Origin: Urbifossiella sp046350095 | GTDB taxonomy: Bacteria; Planctomycetota; Planctomycetia; Gemmatales; Gemmataceae | Assembly: GCA_046350095.1 (NCBI GenBank) | Contig: JAXMBA010000003.1 | Location: forward strand, 186,001 to 250,000 | Reading direction: 5' to 3' | Length of the DNA stretch: 64,000 bases | Shown: in pieces, positions 35,078 through 44,213 of the stretch | Layout: each line of letters opens with the position of its first letter | How positions within the stretch are numbered: the stretch's first letter is position 1 | The notes under the pieces: model-generated | Told to the model about the DNA's origin: nothing | The model's input: only the letters and a program-made list of their open reading frames with translations | Databases searched by the model: none | Program-made: the position numbers and the translations under genes

Positions 35078-36198
35078 TTCCGCTCCCCCGCCAGCAGCGC
35101 GGCCGCGGCCGGGCCGAACTTCCGCGTGAACTCGCCGGCGCCGTGCTTCGAGAGGTGGAAGCCGTCCACCAGCAGCTCGTCCGGCATCCAGCCCCGCGCT
35201 TCGATCAGCGGCAGGTGCAATTCGTCGCGCAGCTTCGCGAGGTACGTCTGCGCCCGCTGCTCGGCTTCGGCTGGCATCCAGCCGCGGAACTCCGTCGCCT
35301 CGGGTAGGTACGCCAGCGCCACCTTCGAGCCCTTCGCCCGCGCCAGTGCCACCGACTCGCGCAAGGCCCGGTCGGCAAGCGGGTGAACCGCGTACCCGGT
35401 GAACTGGCCGCGGTAGATCGGCTCGCAGTGGGCCAACCGCTTCAGGCGCTCGTCGGGCCGCGGCGGGTGTTCGTCGAGGCCCGGCAGCCAGCCCCAGCCG
35501 TCGAGGCCGCCCCACGCCAGTTCCAGCCGGCGGTCCCACGGCTGCCACCGCGGCGCGATCTGGGCCAACAGCCGGTGCCGCGTCTCGTACAGCAGGAAGA
35601 AGCGGTCGCGGCGCATCTTCGCCTCGGTCTCCTCCGGCTTCGGGAAGTAACTCTGCACAAGCGGCTCGTCGCCCGGGAACAGGCGGGCGTGGTCGATGCG
35701 GTCGGGCTCGTGGAAGGGGCCGTCCTCGCGGAGGAACGGCGGCCAGAACTCGAGCACCACCACGTCGGGGCGGAAGCCGTCGGCGTAGGCCCGGCGGAGC
35801 GCCATCAGCTCGATGACCGGGCCGCCGCCGACGAGGCCCATGTTGAACAGCAGCGGGTCGCCGGCGCCGCCGGGGCGCGCCGCCTCCCACGCGGCGGGGC
35901 TCAGGCCCATACACGTCCGCGAGCTGCCGACCACCAGCACGAGCGGCCGGCCCGGGTTCTCCGCGAGGCGGGCGCGGAGCGCGGTCGACCGTCGGCCGTA
36001 CTCCGGGTCGCGCAGCTGCGGGAACGCCGACTCCATCAGTACGAGCGCGGCCGCGTGAATCACCAGCACGCCGACGACGCCAACCAGAAGCGCCGACGCC
36101 GCGGACCGGCGGCGCCGGAAAACGGACTCGGCGCGCCGCGGCCGGGGCGGCGGCAGCGCCGGCAGGCGAAACAGCTGCAGGAGAGTGGTGCGCGTCAT
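35074..36198 (-). CDS. SGNH-like membrane-anchored protein, paralogue 3
   Basis: The 374-residue protein has a basic cytoplasmic tail (RPRRAESVFRRRRS), one transmembrane helix (ALLVGVVGVLVIHAAALVLM) and an SGNH-like domain with VVGSSRTCMGLSP and, near the C terminus, LVDGFHLSKHGAGEFTRKFG, keeping the Asp-x-x-His arrangement. It shares the RDPEYGRR...LR...NPGRPLVLVVGSSR opening with its neighbour at 34001, so the two are recent duplicates. Start ATG 36198 overlaps the upstream stop by ATGA, and its own stop overlaps the downstream GTG. Confidence 0.82.
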   Translation of the reverse strand: MTRTTLLQLFRLPALPPPRPRRAESVFRRRRSAASALLVGVVGVLVIHAAALVLMESAFPQLRDPEYGRRSTALRARLAENPGRPLVLVVGSSRTCMGLSPAAWEAARPGGAGDPLLFNMGLVGGGPVIELMALRRAYADGFRPDVVVLEFWPPFLREDGPFHEPDRIDHARLFPGDEPLVQSYFPKPEETEAKMRRDRFFLLYETRHRLLAQIAPRWQPWDRRLELAWGGLDGWGWLPGLDEHPPRPDERLKRLAHCEPIYRGQFTGYAVHPLADRALRESVALARAKGSKVALAYLPEATEFRGWMPAEAEQRAQTYLAKLRDELHLPLIEARGWMPDELLVDGFHLSKHGAGEFTRKFGPAAAALLAGERK

Positions 36199-37346
36199 CG
36201 CCCCCCCCCGAGCCACGGGGCGAGGGCGTCGCGGGTCAGCACGTCGGTGAAGCGGTCGGCGCCGCGGCCGGTCAGGTGGTGGCCGTCCATCGTCTCCTCG
36301 GCGCTCACCCACCGCCGGGCATCGACCAGCGGTGCCGCGAACTCGGCACTCAGGCTCGCCAGCAGCGCGTCGAGCTGCTTCAAGCCCTCGGCGTCGTACC
36401 ACGACTCCCAGCCGCCGCACTCGGGCATCAGCACCAGCGCCGGGCGGATGCCGCGGGCGCGGCACTGTTCCAGCGTGTCGCGCACGGCGGCCACGCCGCA
36501 GCCGGTCGGGCGGTAGCCGGGGAAGTACGGGGCGTACTGGGCGAAGGTCAGGTGCGTGAGCCCGGCGCGCTCCTTGGGCAAGCACTCGTCCGGCGGGCGG
36601 CAGAAGCCGAAGGCGTCGGGCTCGTGGCCGCCGTTGAGCCGGCGGTTGTCCATCAGCATCCACGGCGCGTAGCGGTCGAGCAGCAAGAAGCGGTGCTCGT
36701 AGACGGACGCGAACAGGCCGCGCGGGCCGTGAGTCGGCGGCGCGGCCGCGGGGAAGCCCATGCCGCGCACGACGGGCAACTCGTCGGGTCGGAGCCGCGT
36801 CGTCAGCAGCCAGCGGGCTTCGGGTGTGACCGCGTGCTGACCCGCGAGGAAGACGGGGTGTACCTCGATGAGCGCGAAGTCGGCCTTCACGCCGACGTCG
36901 GCAAGGCGGCGGAGGTAGACGGCGTTCGTGACCGGGCCGGCCCCGGCCTGGCCGAAGTTGAACACGCTCACGGGCCGGCCGAGGTGCTGCGTCAGGGCGT
37001 CGGTGGCACGGCGGGCGTTGACGGCGTTCAGCGTGCGTGAGCTACCGACGAGCAGGACCGTCGTGGGGCGGTCGGCGGCGGCGAAGAACGCCGGGTGCGC
37101 GCGGAGGAGTGCGAGCTTGTCGAAGTAGAGGGGGTCGCGGAGCGGCGACACTTCCGTGTTCACGGCAACGCCGAGCACCACCTGCGCAGCCAGGGCCACG
37201 ACGGCGCCGGTGACGACGGCGACGGCGGCCCGGCGGGCACGGTCGCGGCGTCCCGGCCGGGCGGGCACGACGACGACCTCCACCCGGCCGACGCGCGGCC
37301 GGGGCGCGGGCGTCCTGAGGCGGCGGAGGATGGTGGTAGGCGTCAT
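36195..37346 (-). CDS. SGNH-like membrane-anchored protein, paralogue 2
   Basis: The 383-residue protein has a long basic N-terminal tail, one membrane helix (AAVAVVTGAVVALAAQVVLG), VGSSRTLNAVNARR as the presumed nucleophile loop, and ETMDGHHLTGRGADRFTDVL with Asp-x-x-His near the end. The middle part (FNFGQAGAGPVTNAVYLRRL, FALIEVHPVFL) aligns by pattern with the other paralogues. It is coupled to both neighbours by ATGA overlaps (37343-37346 and 36195-36198). Function as an extracytoplasmic acyl-transfer or esterase partner of the MBOAT protein is inferred from context. Confidence 0.82.
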   Translation of the reverse strand: MTPTTILRRLRTPAPRPRVGRVEVVVVPARPGRRDRARRAAVAVVTGAVVALAAQVVLGVAVNTEVSPLRDPLYFDKLALLRAHPAFFAAADRPTTVLLVGSSRTLNAVNARRATDALTQHLGRPVSVFNFGQAGAGPVTNAVYLRRLADVGVKADFALIEVHPVFLAGQHAVTPEARWLLTTRLRPDELPVVRGMGFPAAAPPTHGPRGLFASVYEHRFLLLDRYAPWMLMDNRRLNGGHEPDAFGFCRPPDECLPKERAGLTHLTFAQYAPYFPGYRPTGCGVAAVRDTLEQCRARGIRPALVLMPECGGWESWYDAEGLKQLDALLASLSAEFAAPLVDARRWVSAEETMDGHHLTGRGADRFTDVLTRDALAPWLGGGR

Positions 37347-38458
37347 CGGGATTCGTTCCGCCCGCGGAAGAACGGCAGCACCGCCTCGCGCACCAGCCGG
37401 TCGGAGAACGCTTCCGCCCCCGGCCGCAGCATGTGGTGGCCGTCGGTGAACGCCGCCGTCGGCAGCCAGGTGCGCGCGTCGACCAGCGGCGCGCCGTACT
37501 CCGTTTCCAGCGCCGCCAGGAAGGCGTACAGTCGATCCGTCGTCGCCGGCGGGTACAGGGCGCGGAAGCCGTCCGATTCCGGCATCAGCACCAGCCGCAC
37601 GGGCAGCTTCTGCTCACGGCACAGCGCGAGTAGGTCGGCCAGCGCCCGCGCCCCGCCGCCGGTCGGGTGCATGTCGGCGAGGATAGCGCCGTACTCACCG
37701 GCCGCGCGCTTAAGGCCTTCTTCCTGCTTCTCGGGCGTCAGGTCGGTGACCACCGGCGTGGACCACCCGGCCGGGTCTTCGGTCCGACTCCAGTCGTAGC
37801 GGAGGTGCCACGGCAGCGCGCTCGGGTGGACGCGGCCCATGATCGGGAACCGCAGTTGGTACCAGGGCACCGTCACCGAGCGTCGCCAGTCGCGGCGCGT
37901 CTTCTCGGCGGGGAAGCCGTAGCCGATCGCGGGTTCGACCTCGCCGTACCGTAGCCGGTCGCCGAACAGGAAGCGCGACTCCAGCGGGCCGCCTTCCAGC
38001 TCGGCGAGCGTCGGCGGCAGCACTTCGACCAGCAGCAGGTCGGGCCGCAGGCCGGCGTCGAGCAGGCGGCGGAGGTACGTCAGGTGCCCCACTGGGCCGG
38101 ACGCGGGGATGCCGTAGTTGAAGGCCATCGCGTCGCCGCCGAGCTCGGCGGCCAGTTGCTCGCGGATGCGGGCCGAGTAGAAGCCGTAGCCGGTGCGCGA
38201 CGTGCCGAGCATGACCACGCCCGGCGCCCCGGGGTGCGCCGCGTACTGGCGGCGGAGGCGAACCTCCTTGTCGGCGTAGCCGGGGTCGCGGACGAACAGC
38301 GACAGCTCCGCGGCGAGCCCGAGCCCGAGTTGCATCAGGACCGCGAGCGTGACGCCCACGCCGGCGGCGACCGCGGCCCGCCGGCGGCGCGGCACGCGCC
38401 GCCGCGGTGCGACCCAGGGCGGTGCGAACAATGCGGCGAATCGTGGGGTGAGCTTCAA
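37343..38458 (-). CDS. SGNH-like membrane-anchored protein, paralogue 1
   Basis: The 371-residue protein has a cytoplasmic basic tail (RRRVPRRRRAAVAAG), a membrane helix (VGVTLAVLMQLGLGLAAELS), VMLGTSRTGYGFYSARIRE as nucleophile loop (GTS instead of GSS) and FTDGHHMLRPGAEAFSDRLV at the C terminus. It is the most divergent of the four paralogues and lies next to the MBOAT gene, starting nine bases after the MBOAT stop. By order it is the likeliest direct partner of the MBOAT protein. Confidence 0.82.
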   Translation of the reverse strand: MKLTPRFAALFAPPWVAPRRRVPRRRRAAVAAGVGVTLAVLMQLGLGLAAELSLFVRDPGYADKEVRLRRQYAAHPGAPGVVMLGTSRTGYGFYSARIREQLAAELGGDAMAFNYGIPASGPVGHLTYLRRLLDAGLRPDLLLVEVLPPTLAELEGGPLESRFLFGDRLRYGEVEPAIGYGFPAEKTRRDWRRSVTVPWYQLRFPIMGRVHPSALPWHLRYDWSRTEDPAGWSTPVVTDLTPEKQEEGLKRAAGEYGAILADMHPTGGGARALADLLALCREQKLPVRLVLMPESDGFRALYPPATTDRLYAFLAALETEYGAPLVDARTWLPTAAFTDGHHMLRPGAEAFSDRLVREAVLPFFRGRNESR

Positions 38459-38467
38459 GGGCCGGGT

Positions 38468-40039
38468 TCAGAAGTTGAAGTAGATGAAGCTGCTCCCGCT
38501 GTCCGGGGCCAGCACCATCGCGGCGCACAGGCACACCGCGTAACCGGCGCCCAGCACCGGCGCCGGCAGTCGGTCGTACACCCGCTGCCACCACCCGCGC
38601 GACACCAGCAGGTGGCACAGCAGCACGAACGCCGCCGTGTACCACAGGCTCCGGTTGTGCAGCGGCAGCGGCAGGCCCATCTGCAGGCTGAACAGCTTCC
38701 CGAACATCGCCGTCGCCCGCTCCAGGCCGGTGATGACGTACTCCGGCCGCTTCGGGTCGGGGTACAGGTCCGGCTGGAACAGCACCCAGCACAGGCTCAC
38801 GCTCAGGAACGTCAGCGCCACCCGGCCGCAGGTGCCCAACGTCGTCTTCAGAGCCGCGTCGAGCGCCGGCCGGGCCTTGGCGAACGCGGCGAACTGACGG
38901 TGGACGATCAGCAGCGTGCCGTGCGCCACGCCCCACAGGACGAAACTCCACGCGGCCCCGTGCCACAGGCCGCCGAGCGTCATCGTGATCATCAGATTCC
39001 TGTTCGTGGCGAAGCTGCTGCCGCGGCTACCACCCAGCGGGATGAACAGGTAGTCGCGCAGCCACGTGGACAGGCTGATGTGCCAGCGCCGCCAGAACTC
39101 GGACACGTTCGCCGCGAGGTACGGCATGTTGAAGTTGTTCGTCAGCTTGTACCCGAGCAGGTGGGCCAGGCCCACGGCCATGTCGGAGTAGCCGCTGAAG
39201 TCGGCGTAGATGCGCAGGCTGTAGGCCAGCACCGCCATCCACACCGCGCCGGTGTTGTACTTGTCGGGGTCGGCGAAGATCGGGTCGCAGAACACCGCCA
39301 TGCGGTCGGCTATCGCCATCTTCTTAAATGCGCCCATCAGCAGCAACTGCACGCCGACCTGCACGCGCACCCAGTTCCACCGCTTCGGCCGGCGCGTCTG
39401 GGTCAGGAAGTCGCCGGCGCGGACGATCGGCCCGGACACCAGGTGCGGAAGGAACAGGATGAACAGCAGGAACCGCGGCAGGCTCGTCTCGGCCTTGATC
39501 TTTCGCTTGTACACGTCGACGGCGTAGCTCACCGCCTCGAACGTGTAAAAGCTGATGCCGAACGGCACGAACAGCGCCAGCGCCCGCATGTCGTACCTGG
39601 CGTAGCCCGGGTCGCGGCCGGCGCTCACGAGGAGGTCGTGCAACTCGTTCAGGAAGAACCCGCGGTACTTGAAGTAGCACAGGATCGACAGGTTCATGCC
39701 GATGCTGGTGAGCATGACCGCGCGGCGCAGCTTCTGGCGCTCGGTGGCGTCCATGAGCCGGCCGAACAGGTAGTCGGCGAGCGTCGTCGCGGTCACGAGG
39801 AAGGCTAGCTCGGCGCTCCACGCGGCGTAGAAGTGGAAGCTGGCGGCGACCAGCACCCAGACGCGCGTCATCTGCCACTTGCGCGGGACGCTCCAGTAGA
39901 CGGCGAGCACCGCCGCGAAGAACAGCAGGAAGTTCGACGTGTGGAAGAACGGCTCCGGCAGGAGCTCGGCGAGCTTCTGGAAGTACGGCCAGTCCGTCTT
40001 CGGCGGGCCGGCGGCGGTGGCGAACAAGCTGAGCGGCAT
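38468..40039 (-). CDS. MBOAT-family membrane O-acyltransferase (AlgI-like)
   Basis: The 523-residue polytopic protein is AlgI-like: about 11-12 membrane helices, the MBOAT hallmarks LVSGPIVRAGDFL, YADFSGYSDMAVGLAHLLGY, FNMPYLAANVSEFWRRWHIS, WLRDYLFIPLGGSRG and the catalytic-His segment TLGGLWHGAAWSFVLWG. AlgI-type proteins carry acyl groups across the membrane for O-acetylation of exopolysaccharides such as alginate or cellulose. It is the first gene of a five-gene series with four SGNH-like proteins. No glycosyltransferase or polymerase gene is nearby, so the acceptor polymer is unknown. Confidence 0.93.
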   Translation of the reverse strand: MPLSLFATAAGPPKTDWPYFQKLAELLPEPFFHTSNFLLFFAAVLAVYWSVPRKWQMTRVWVLVAASFHFYAAWSAELAFLVTATTLADYLFGRLMDATERQKLRRAVMLTSIGMNLSILCYFKYRGFFLNELHDLLVSAGRDPGYARYDMRALALFVPFGISFYTFEAVSYAVDVYKRKIKAETSLPRFLLFILFLPHLVSGPIVRAGDFLTQTRRPKRWNWVRVQVGVQLLLMGAFKKMAIADRMAVFCDPIFADPDKYNTGAVWMAVLAYSLRIYADFSGYSDMAVGLAHLLGYKLTNNFNMPYLAANVSEFWRRWHISLSTWLRDYLFIPLGGSRGSSFATNRNLMITMTLGGLWHGAAWSFVLWGVAHGTLLIVHRQFAAFAKARPALDAALKTTLGTCGRVALTFLSVSLCWVLFQPDLYPDPKRPEYVITGLERATAMFGKLFSLQMGLPLPLHNRSLWYTAAFVLLCHLLVSRGWWQRVYDRLPAPVLGAGYAVCLCAAMVLAPDSGSSFIYFNF

Positions 40040-40160
40040 GCGGCCGTCCCGTCCGTGGGAGGGGCGTGGGCCGCGGACTATAGCGAGGGGGGGAAAACGC
40101 GGTCAACCCCGTATCCTAACCCTCTACGTGACGCCGCAGACGCCGCCCCGGGACGACCAG

Positions 40161-41261
40161 ATGACCGAGCAGTGGGACTACAAGAAGGCCGGCCTCGACC
40201 TCGGCAAGTACGAGGACACCATCCACCGCATCCAGTCGCACCTCGCCCGCACCCAGGACCGGACCCGGGTGATGCCGCCGCCGTTCCCGCCGCGGAAGGG
40301 CGGCAAGGGCGTCGGCGGGTTCGCCAGCCTGTTCGACCTCGACCCGAGCGGCCTGTTCAGCAAGAAGTACGAGCACCCAATCCTCGTTACCTGCACCGAC
40401 GGCGTCGGCAGCAAGCTGAAGGTCGCGGCGCTGGCCCGCAAGTTCGACACCGTCGGCATCGACCTCGTCGGCATGTCGGTGAACGACCTGATCTGCACCG
40501 GCGGCGAGCCGCTCGTGTTCCTCGACTACATCGCCATGCCGGCCGACGACCCGCCGATGACCGAACAGCTCGTCAAAGGCATCGCCGATGGCTGTGTTGA
40601 AGCCGAATGCTCGCTGGTGGGCGGTGAGACAGCCATCCTGCCGGACTTCTACCACCCCGGCGACTTCGACATGGCCGGGTTCTGCACCGGCGTGGTGGAC
40701 AAGCCCGAGGTGATCGACGGCAGCCGCATCGAGGTCGGCGACGCGGTCATCGGCCTGGCGTCGAGCGGCCTCCATTCCAACGGCTACAGCCTGGTCCGCA
40801 AGGTTGTCTTCGACGCCGCGGGGCTGAACATCGGCGACCACGTCCCGGAGCTGGGCAAGACGGTGGGCGAGGAGTTACTCACGCCGACGCGGCTGTACGT
40901 GAAGCCGGTGCGGCGGGTGCTGGCGCACTACCCGGTGAAGAAGAAGGGCGTGATCCACGGGCTGGCGAACATAACCGGCGGCGGCCTGCCGGACAACCTG
41001 GGCCGCATCCTGCCGCCGGGCTGCCGGGTGCGGGTGAAGGCGGGGTCGTGGCCGGTGCCGCCGGTGTTCGGGTGGTTGCAGCGGCTCGGCCACGTGGCCG
41101 ACGCGGAAATGCGGCGGGTGTTCAACTGCGGCGTGGGCTTCTGCGTGGTGGCGGCGCCGTTCTTCGCGGCGAGCATCGTGGAGCAGTTCGAGAAGCTGGG
41201 CGTGCCGGCGTGGGTGATCGGCGAGGTCGTCGCCGGCGAGCCGGGCGTGGATGTGGCGTAG
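40161..41261 (+). CDS. purM: Phosphoribosylformylglycinamidine cyclo-ligase
   Basis: The 366-residue protein has PurM motifs: TCTDGVGSKLKVA (the ATP/substrate loop), LVGMSVNDLICTGGEPLVFL, CSLVGGETAILPDFYHPGDF, GLASSGLHSNGYSLVRK and HGLANITGGGLPDNLGRILP. It forms aminoimidazole ribonucleotide from FGAM with ATP in purine biosynthesis, in the cytoplasm as a dimer. ATG 40161 is used; an in-frame GTG at 40128 would add eleven residues without family similarity. It diverges from the MBOAT operon, and no other pur gene is adjacent. Confidence 0.95.
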   Translation: MTEQWDYKKAGLDLGKYEDTIHRIQSHLARTQDRTRVMPPPFPPRKGGKGVGGFASLFDLDPSGLFSKKYEHPILVTCTDGVGSKLKVAALARKFDTVGIDLVGMSVNDLICTGGEPLVFLDYIAMPADDPPMTEQLVKGIADGCVEAECSLVGGETAILPDFYHPGDFDMAGFCTGVVDKPEVIDGSRIEVGDAVIGLASSGLHSNGYSLVRKVVFDAAGLNIGDHVPELGKTVGEELLTPTRLYVKPVRRVLAHYPVKKKGVIHGLANITGGGLPDNLGRILPPGCRVRVKAGSWPVPPVFGWLQRLGHVADAEMRRVFNCGVGFCVVAAPFFAASIVEQFEKLGVPAWVIGEVVAGEPGVDVA

Positions 41262-41315
41262 TGGTCGGTCGTGGCGGGTCCGGTGGGACGCCGAACCCGC
41301 CGCACCGGGCCACGG

Positions 41316-43142
41316 TCATGGCGGGTTCGGGATGCCGTCGTTGGCCCCGATCCAGATGCGGAGCACCGCCGGCGCCGTCGACACCGGGAAGAACCGCACC
41401 GACCCGTCGCCCAGCGCCGCGTTGAAGCCACCGGCGCCCGGCAGCCCGAGCGGCGGCGGGTCGGCGTCCGCGTCGAAGTCCAGGTCTTCCGGCTTCGACC
41501 AGTCCACCGCCTCGGCCCCCTCCGCGATCATGATCGTGTTCGACGTACCGTCCTGGGCATCGGTCAGGCGCCGACCGGTCGATCGGCCGAACATCGACCG
41601 CACCGCGGCGTTGTCGGGCGACACGAACACCTGGTAGTGCGTCTTTCCCGGCGGGGCCGTCGCGCCCGGGGCGACGAAGAGCTTCGGCATCCGCGGCAGC
41701 AACTGGACGTTGTGCGGGCTGTCCCACGGCTCGTTCAGCTTGAACTCGCGGTACAGCGCCTCCTCCCCGACGTAGGGGAGAATCCCAACCCGCCAGCTCA
41801 GGAGCGGGCGGCCGCGCGTCGTGCCCGGCGCGGGTAGCCCGGCCGGCGGCAGCTTGCCGGTCACGTCGTGGTGCGCGTGCATGGCGATGGCCATCTGCTT
41901 CAGGTTGTTCTGCCCCTGGACCCGACCCGCGGCGTCGCGTACCTTCTGCACCGCCGGCAGCATGAACCCGGCCCCTACCGCCGCGACCGTGCCGTACGCC
42001 CCGGCGATCGAGTCCACCGTCACGGCCGCCGTCAGTTCCGACCCGGCCCGCTCCAGCGGCGGGTTGGCCAGCCACTCGTCGGCCATCTCCAGGGCGCCGA
42101 GGGCGAACAGCCCGCCGACGGCCTGCGGCAACTCCGCCGCCGGCCGCGGCTTCTTGGTGTCGGGGCCGCCGGCGATCGTCTCCCGCAGTCTCTTCTTGGC
42201 GTCGGACAGCGACTTCCGCCCGGACTCGGCCGACATCCGAAGTTCCTTCTCGGCCGTCATGGCGGTGGCGTCGTCCCGGTACGCCGCCCGCATGTCCACG
42301 CGCAGGCCGCGGCCGACAACCACGCCGGCGGTCAGGGCGTCGGCCCGCAGCAGCGGCGACGCCTCGCCCGGGAGGTCGCGGGTCATGTCGGCCGGCAGTT
42401 TGTTCGCCTTCAGGTTCAGCGCGCCGACGACGTGCCGGCTCCCGCCGGCGGCCAACTTCAGCGCCGGGGCCAGCGGGCCGTCGGGCGTCTTGCTCCGCAT
42501 CAGAAACGTCCGCATCGCCGGCTCCGGGCCGACGACCAGCGTCTTGTCGCCGTGGAACGACACCGTCAGCCCGTCGCCGGCCCACATCTCGTGGTCGCCG
42601 ACCATCTGCTTGTTCGCCACCGGCGTGTACGCGGCCCGCACCTTGGCCGCGTCGACCGGGGCCGTGAAGGTCAGGAGGTACACCGTCTGGAGTTCCGGCG
42701 GGGCGTCGGCCGGGGGCGGCACCGGGGCGCCGCCGCCCTTGCCCGGCGTCAGGGTCATGCGGCCGCCCGTCTTCGCCGGCGGCTTCACGAGCGACACCAG
42801 GGTCACCCGGTCGAGCGTGGACGGGGCGGGGGTGAACCCCTCGTCGAGCGCCTTGAGGGCGTCGTCGCCGGACTTGCCTAACACGCGCCGGTATTCGGCC
42901 ATGGCCTCGGTCCGCCACAGGTCGGCGGCGCGGACGTGGACGAACCCCGCGGCGTCGGCTGGGACGAGGCCGAACTCGTCGGCCGCGGCCAGCGACACGG
43001 CCGCGACCTGACCGGTGCCCTCGCTCATCTTCGTGCGGTTGAACACCCAGACGAGGCCGCCGCCGACCCACGCGCCGGCGAGGAGGCCGCCGAGGAGCGC
43101 CAGCACCGCCCGCGCGGCCCGCCGATTCGTGCCGACCCGCAT
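41316..43142 (-). CDS. Membrane-anchored protein with C-terminal DUF1559 domain
   Basis: The 608-residue protein has a basic start and one N-terminal membrane helix (AVLALLGGLLAGAWVGGGLV), a long extracytoplasmic region with no recognised domain (about 40-380) and a C-terminal DUF1559-type region: FMLPAVQKVRDAAGRVQGQN, NNLKQMAIAMHAHHDVTGKL, LSWRVGILPYVGEEALYREF and AALGDGSVRFFPVST. In stand-alone DUF1559 proteins the LPAVQKVRDAA segment directly follows the pilin helix; here it is internal, so the domain has been fused behind a new anchor and cannot be processed as a pilin at that site. Role unknown. Confidence 0.87.
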   Translation of the reverse strand: MRVGTNRRAARAVLALLGGLLAGAWVGGGLVWVFNRTKMSEGTGQVAAVSLAAADEFGLVPADAAGFVHVRAADLWRTEAMAEYRRVLGKSGDDALKALDEGFTPAPSTLDRVTLVSLVKPPAKTGGRMTLTPGKGGGAPVPPPADAPPELQTVYLLTFTAPVDAAKVRAAYTPVANKQMVGDHEMWAGDGLTVSFHGDKTLVVGPEPAMRTFLMRSKTPDGPLAPALKLAAGGSRHVVGALNLKANKLPADMTRDLPGEASPLLRADALTAGVVVGRGLRVDMRAAYRDDATAMTAEKELRMSAESGRKSLSDAKKRLRETIAGGPDTKKPRPAAELPQAVGGLFALGALEMADEWLANPPLERAGSELTAAVTVDSIAGAYGTVAAVGAGFMLPAVQKVRDAAGRVQGQNNLKQMAIAMHAHHDVTGKLPPAGLPAPGTTRGRPLLSWRVGILPYVGEEALYREFKLNEPWDSPHNVQLLPRMPKLFVAPGATAPPGKTHYQVFVSPDNAAVRSMFGRSTGRRLTDAQDGTSNTIMIAEGAEAVDWSKPEDLDFDADADPPPLGLPGAGGFNAALGDGSVRFFPVSTAPAVLRIWIGANDGIPNPP

Positions 43143-43334
43143 GACCCGTCCTCCGGTGGGGAACGGAGCGAGTGTACCGCGGGGCGGCGCCGGCGGGAAG
43201 GGGCTGGCACATCCGGCACGACCGGCACCTCCCGCCCGCCTTCGCGCCTTTAGAGGTCTGTCCCCCACGCCGCGGCGGCGCAACCCGACGCGACCGGGTA
43301 CGCTTCCCCCGGACACCCGTGGACGAGCCTCGCT

Positions 43335-44015
43335 ATGAGCCGCTTCCTGTACGCCGCCCTCACGCTCGCACTGGCCGCCGGCCCCGCCGCGGCCCAAGAC
43401 CCGCCCGGCACCCGCTACTACTTCCTGCTGTTCGGCGGGCAGTCGGTGCCGTTCAAGCCGCGGACCGCGCACACCTGGGCGACGTGGGTAAAAACTACGC
43501 CCGCCGGCACCGGCCCGGTCATGGTGGAGAGCTTCACCATCAGCTGGCTCCCACCGGACGGCCGCGTCCAACCGTGGCGGCTCCGCAGCAGCCCCGGCCA
43601 CAACTTCACGCTCGACGAAACGCTGGCGATCATGGCCCGCGAGCACTCGCAGGTCTCCGTGTGGGGGCCGTTCGAGGTAGACGCCCACCGCTACGCACTG
43701 GCCTGCGAACAGGCGGCAACCCTGGAGGCCGGCGGCGTGCGCTTCCGGTCGTTCGACTCCCTCGGCCGCAACCGGGCGGTCCAGCACTGCGTCCACGCGG
43801 TGACGTTCGCCGACCCCGCCGTGAGCCGCTACCGCCAGCCGGTGATACGGGTGGGGGAGCCCGGCACGAGCAGCCTGGCGGACAAGTACCTGCGGAACGG
43901 CGCCTTCGTCGGCGGCGCGCAGACGCACGACTGGCTGATCCCGGCGCTGGGCCTGGACCGGGCCGGGGTGATCCGTCGGGCGCCGGGCGAGCACATCCCC
44001 CGCGAGTGGCGGTGA
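43335..44015 (+). CDS. Secreted protein of unknown function
   Basis: The 226-residue protein has a signal peptide (MSRFLYAALTLALAAGPAAA) followed by QDPPGTRYYFLLFGGQSVPF. Later segments, such as HTWATWVKTTPAGTG, FTISWLPPDGRVQPWRL and REHSQVSVWGPFEVDAHRY, suggest a compact beta-rich domain. ALACEQAATLEAGGVRFRSF contains one of two Cys residues (the other in QHCVHAV), so a disulfide is possible. I do not recognise the family. A terminator-like hairpin follows 31 bases after the stop, so it is probably transcribed alone. Confidence 0.75.
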   Translation: MSRFLYAALTLALAAGPAAAQDPPGTRYYFLLFGGQSVPFKPRTAHTWATWVKTTPAGTGPVMVESFTISWLPPDGRVQPWRLRSSPGHNFTLDETLAIMAREHSQVSVWGPFEVDAHRYALACEQAATLEAGGVRFRSFDSLGRNRAVQHCVHAVTFADPAVSRYRQPVIRVGEPGTSSLADKYLRNGAFVGGAQTHDWLIPALGLDRAGVIRRAPGEHIPREWR

Positions 44016-44046
44016 GTCGGGTCGTGCCGGCGGGCGCGGTTGGGCG

Positions 44047-44080
44047 AAGCCCGCCCGTTACAACGGGTGGGCTTTCTTTG
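44047..44080 (+). terminator. Rho-independent-type terminator
   Basis: AAGCCCGCCCGTT pairs with AACGGGTGGGCTT around a short loop (44047-44075, with one G-T pair) and is followed by TCTTTG. It lies 31 bases after the secreted unknown gene and before the DUF1573 gene. Confidence 0.65.
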
Positions 44081-44213
44081 TTCCCGCACGCCGCAAGTTG
44101 CGCCCGCGATGCGGCCGCTTCGGAAAGCGCTGACGCCGAACGCGGCCGATGCATACGATGGGACACTCGGCGGCCGGAGTTGCTGCCGGTCGCACCGCAC
44201 GGAGGCTGCACGA

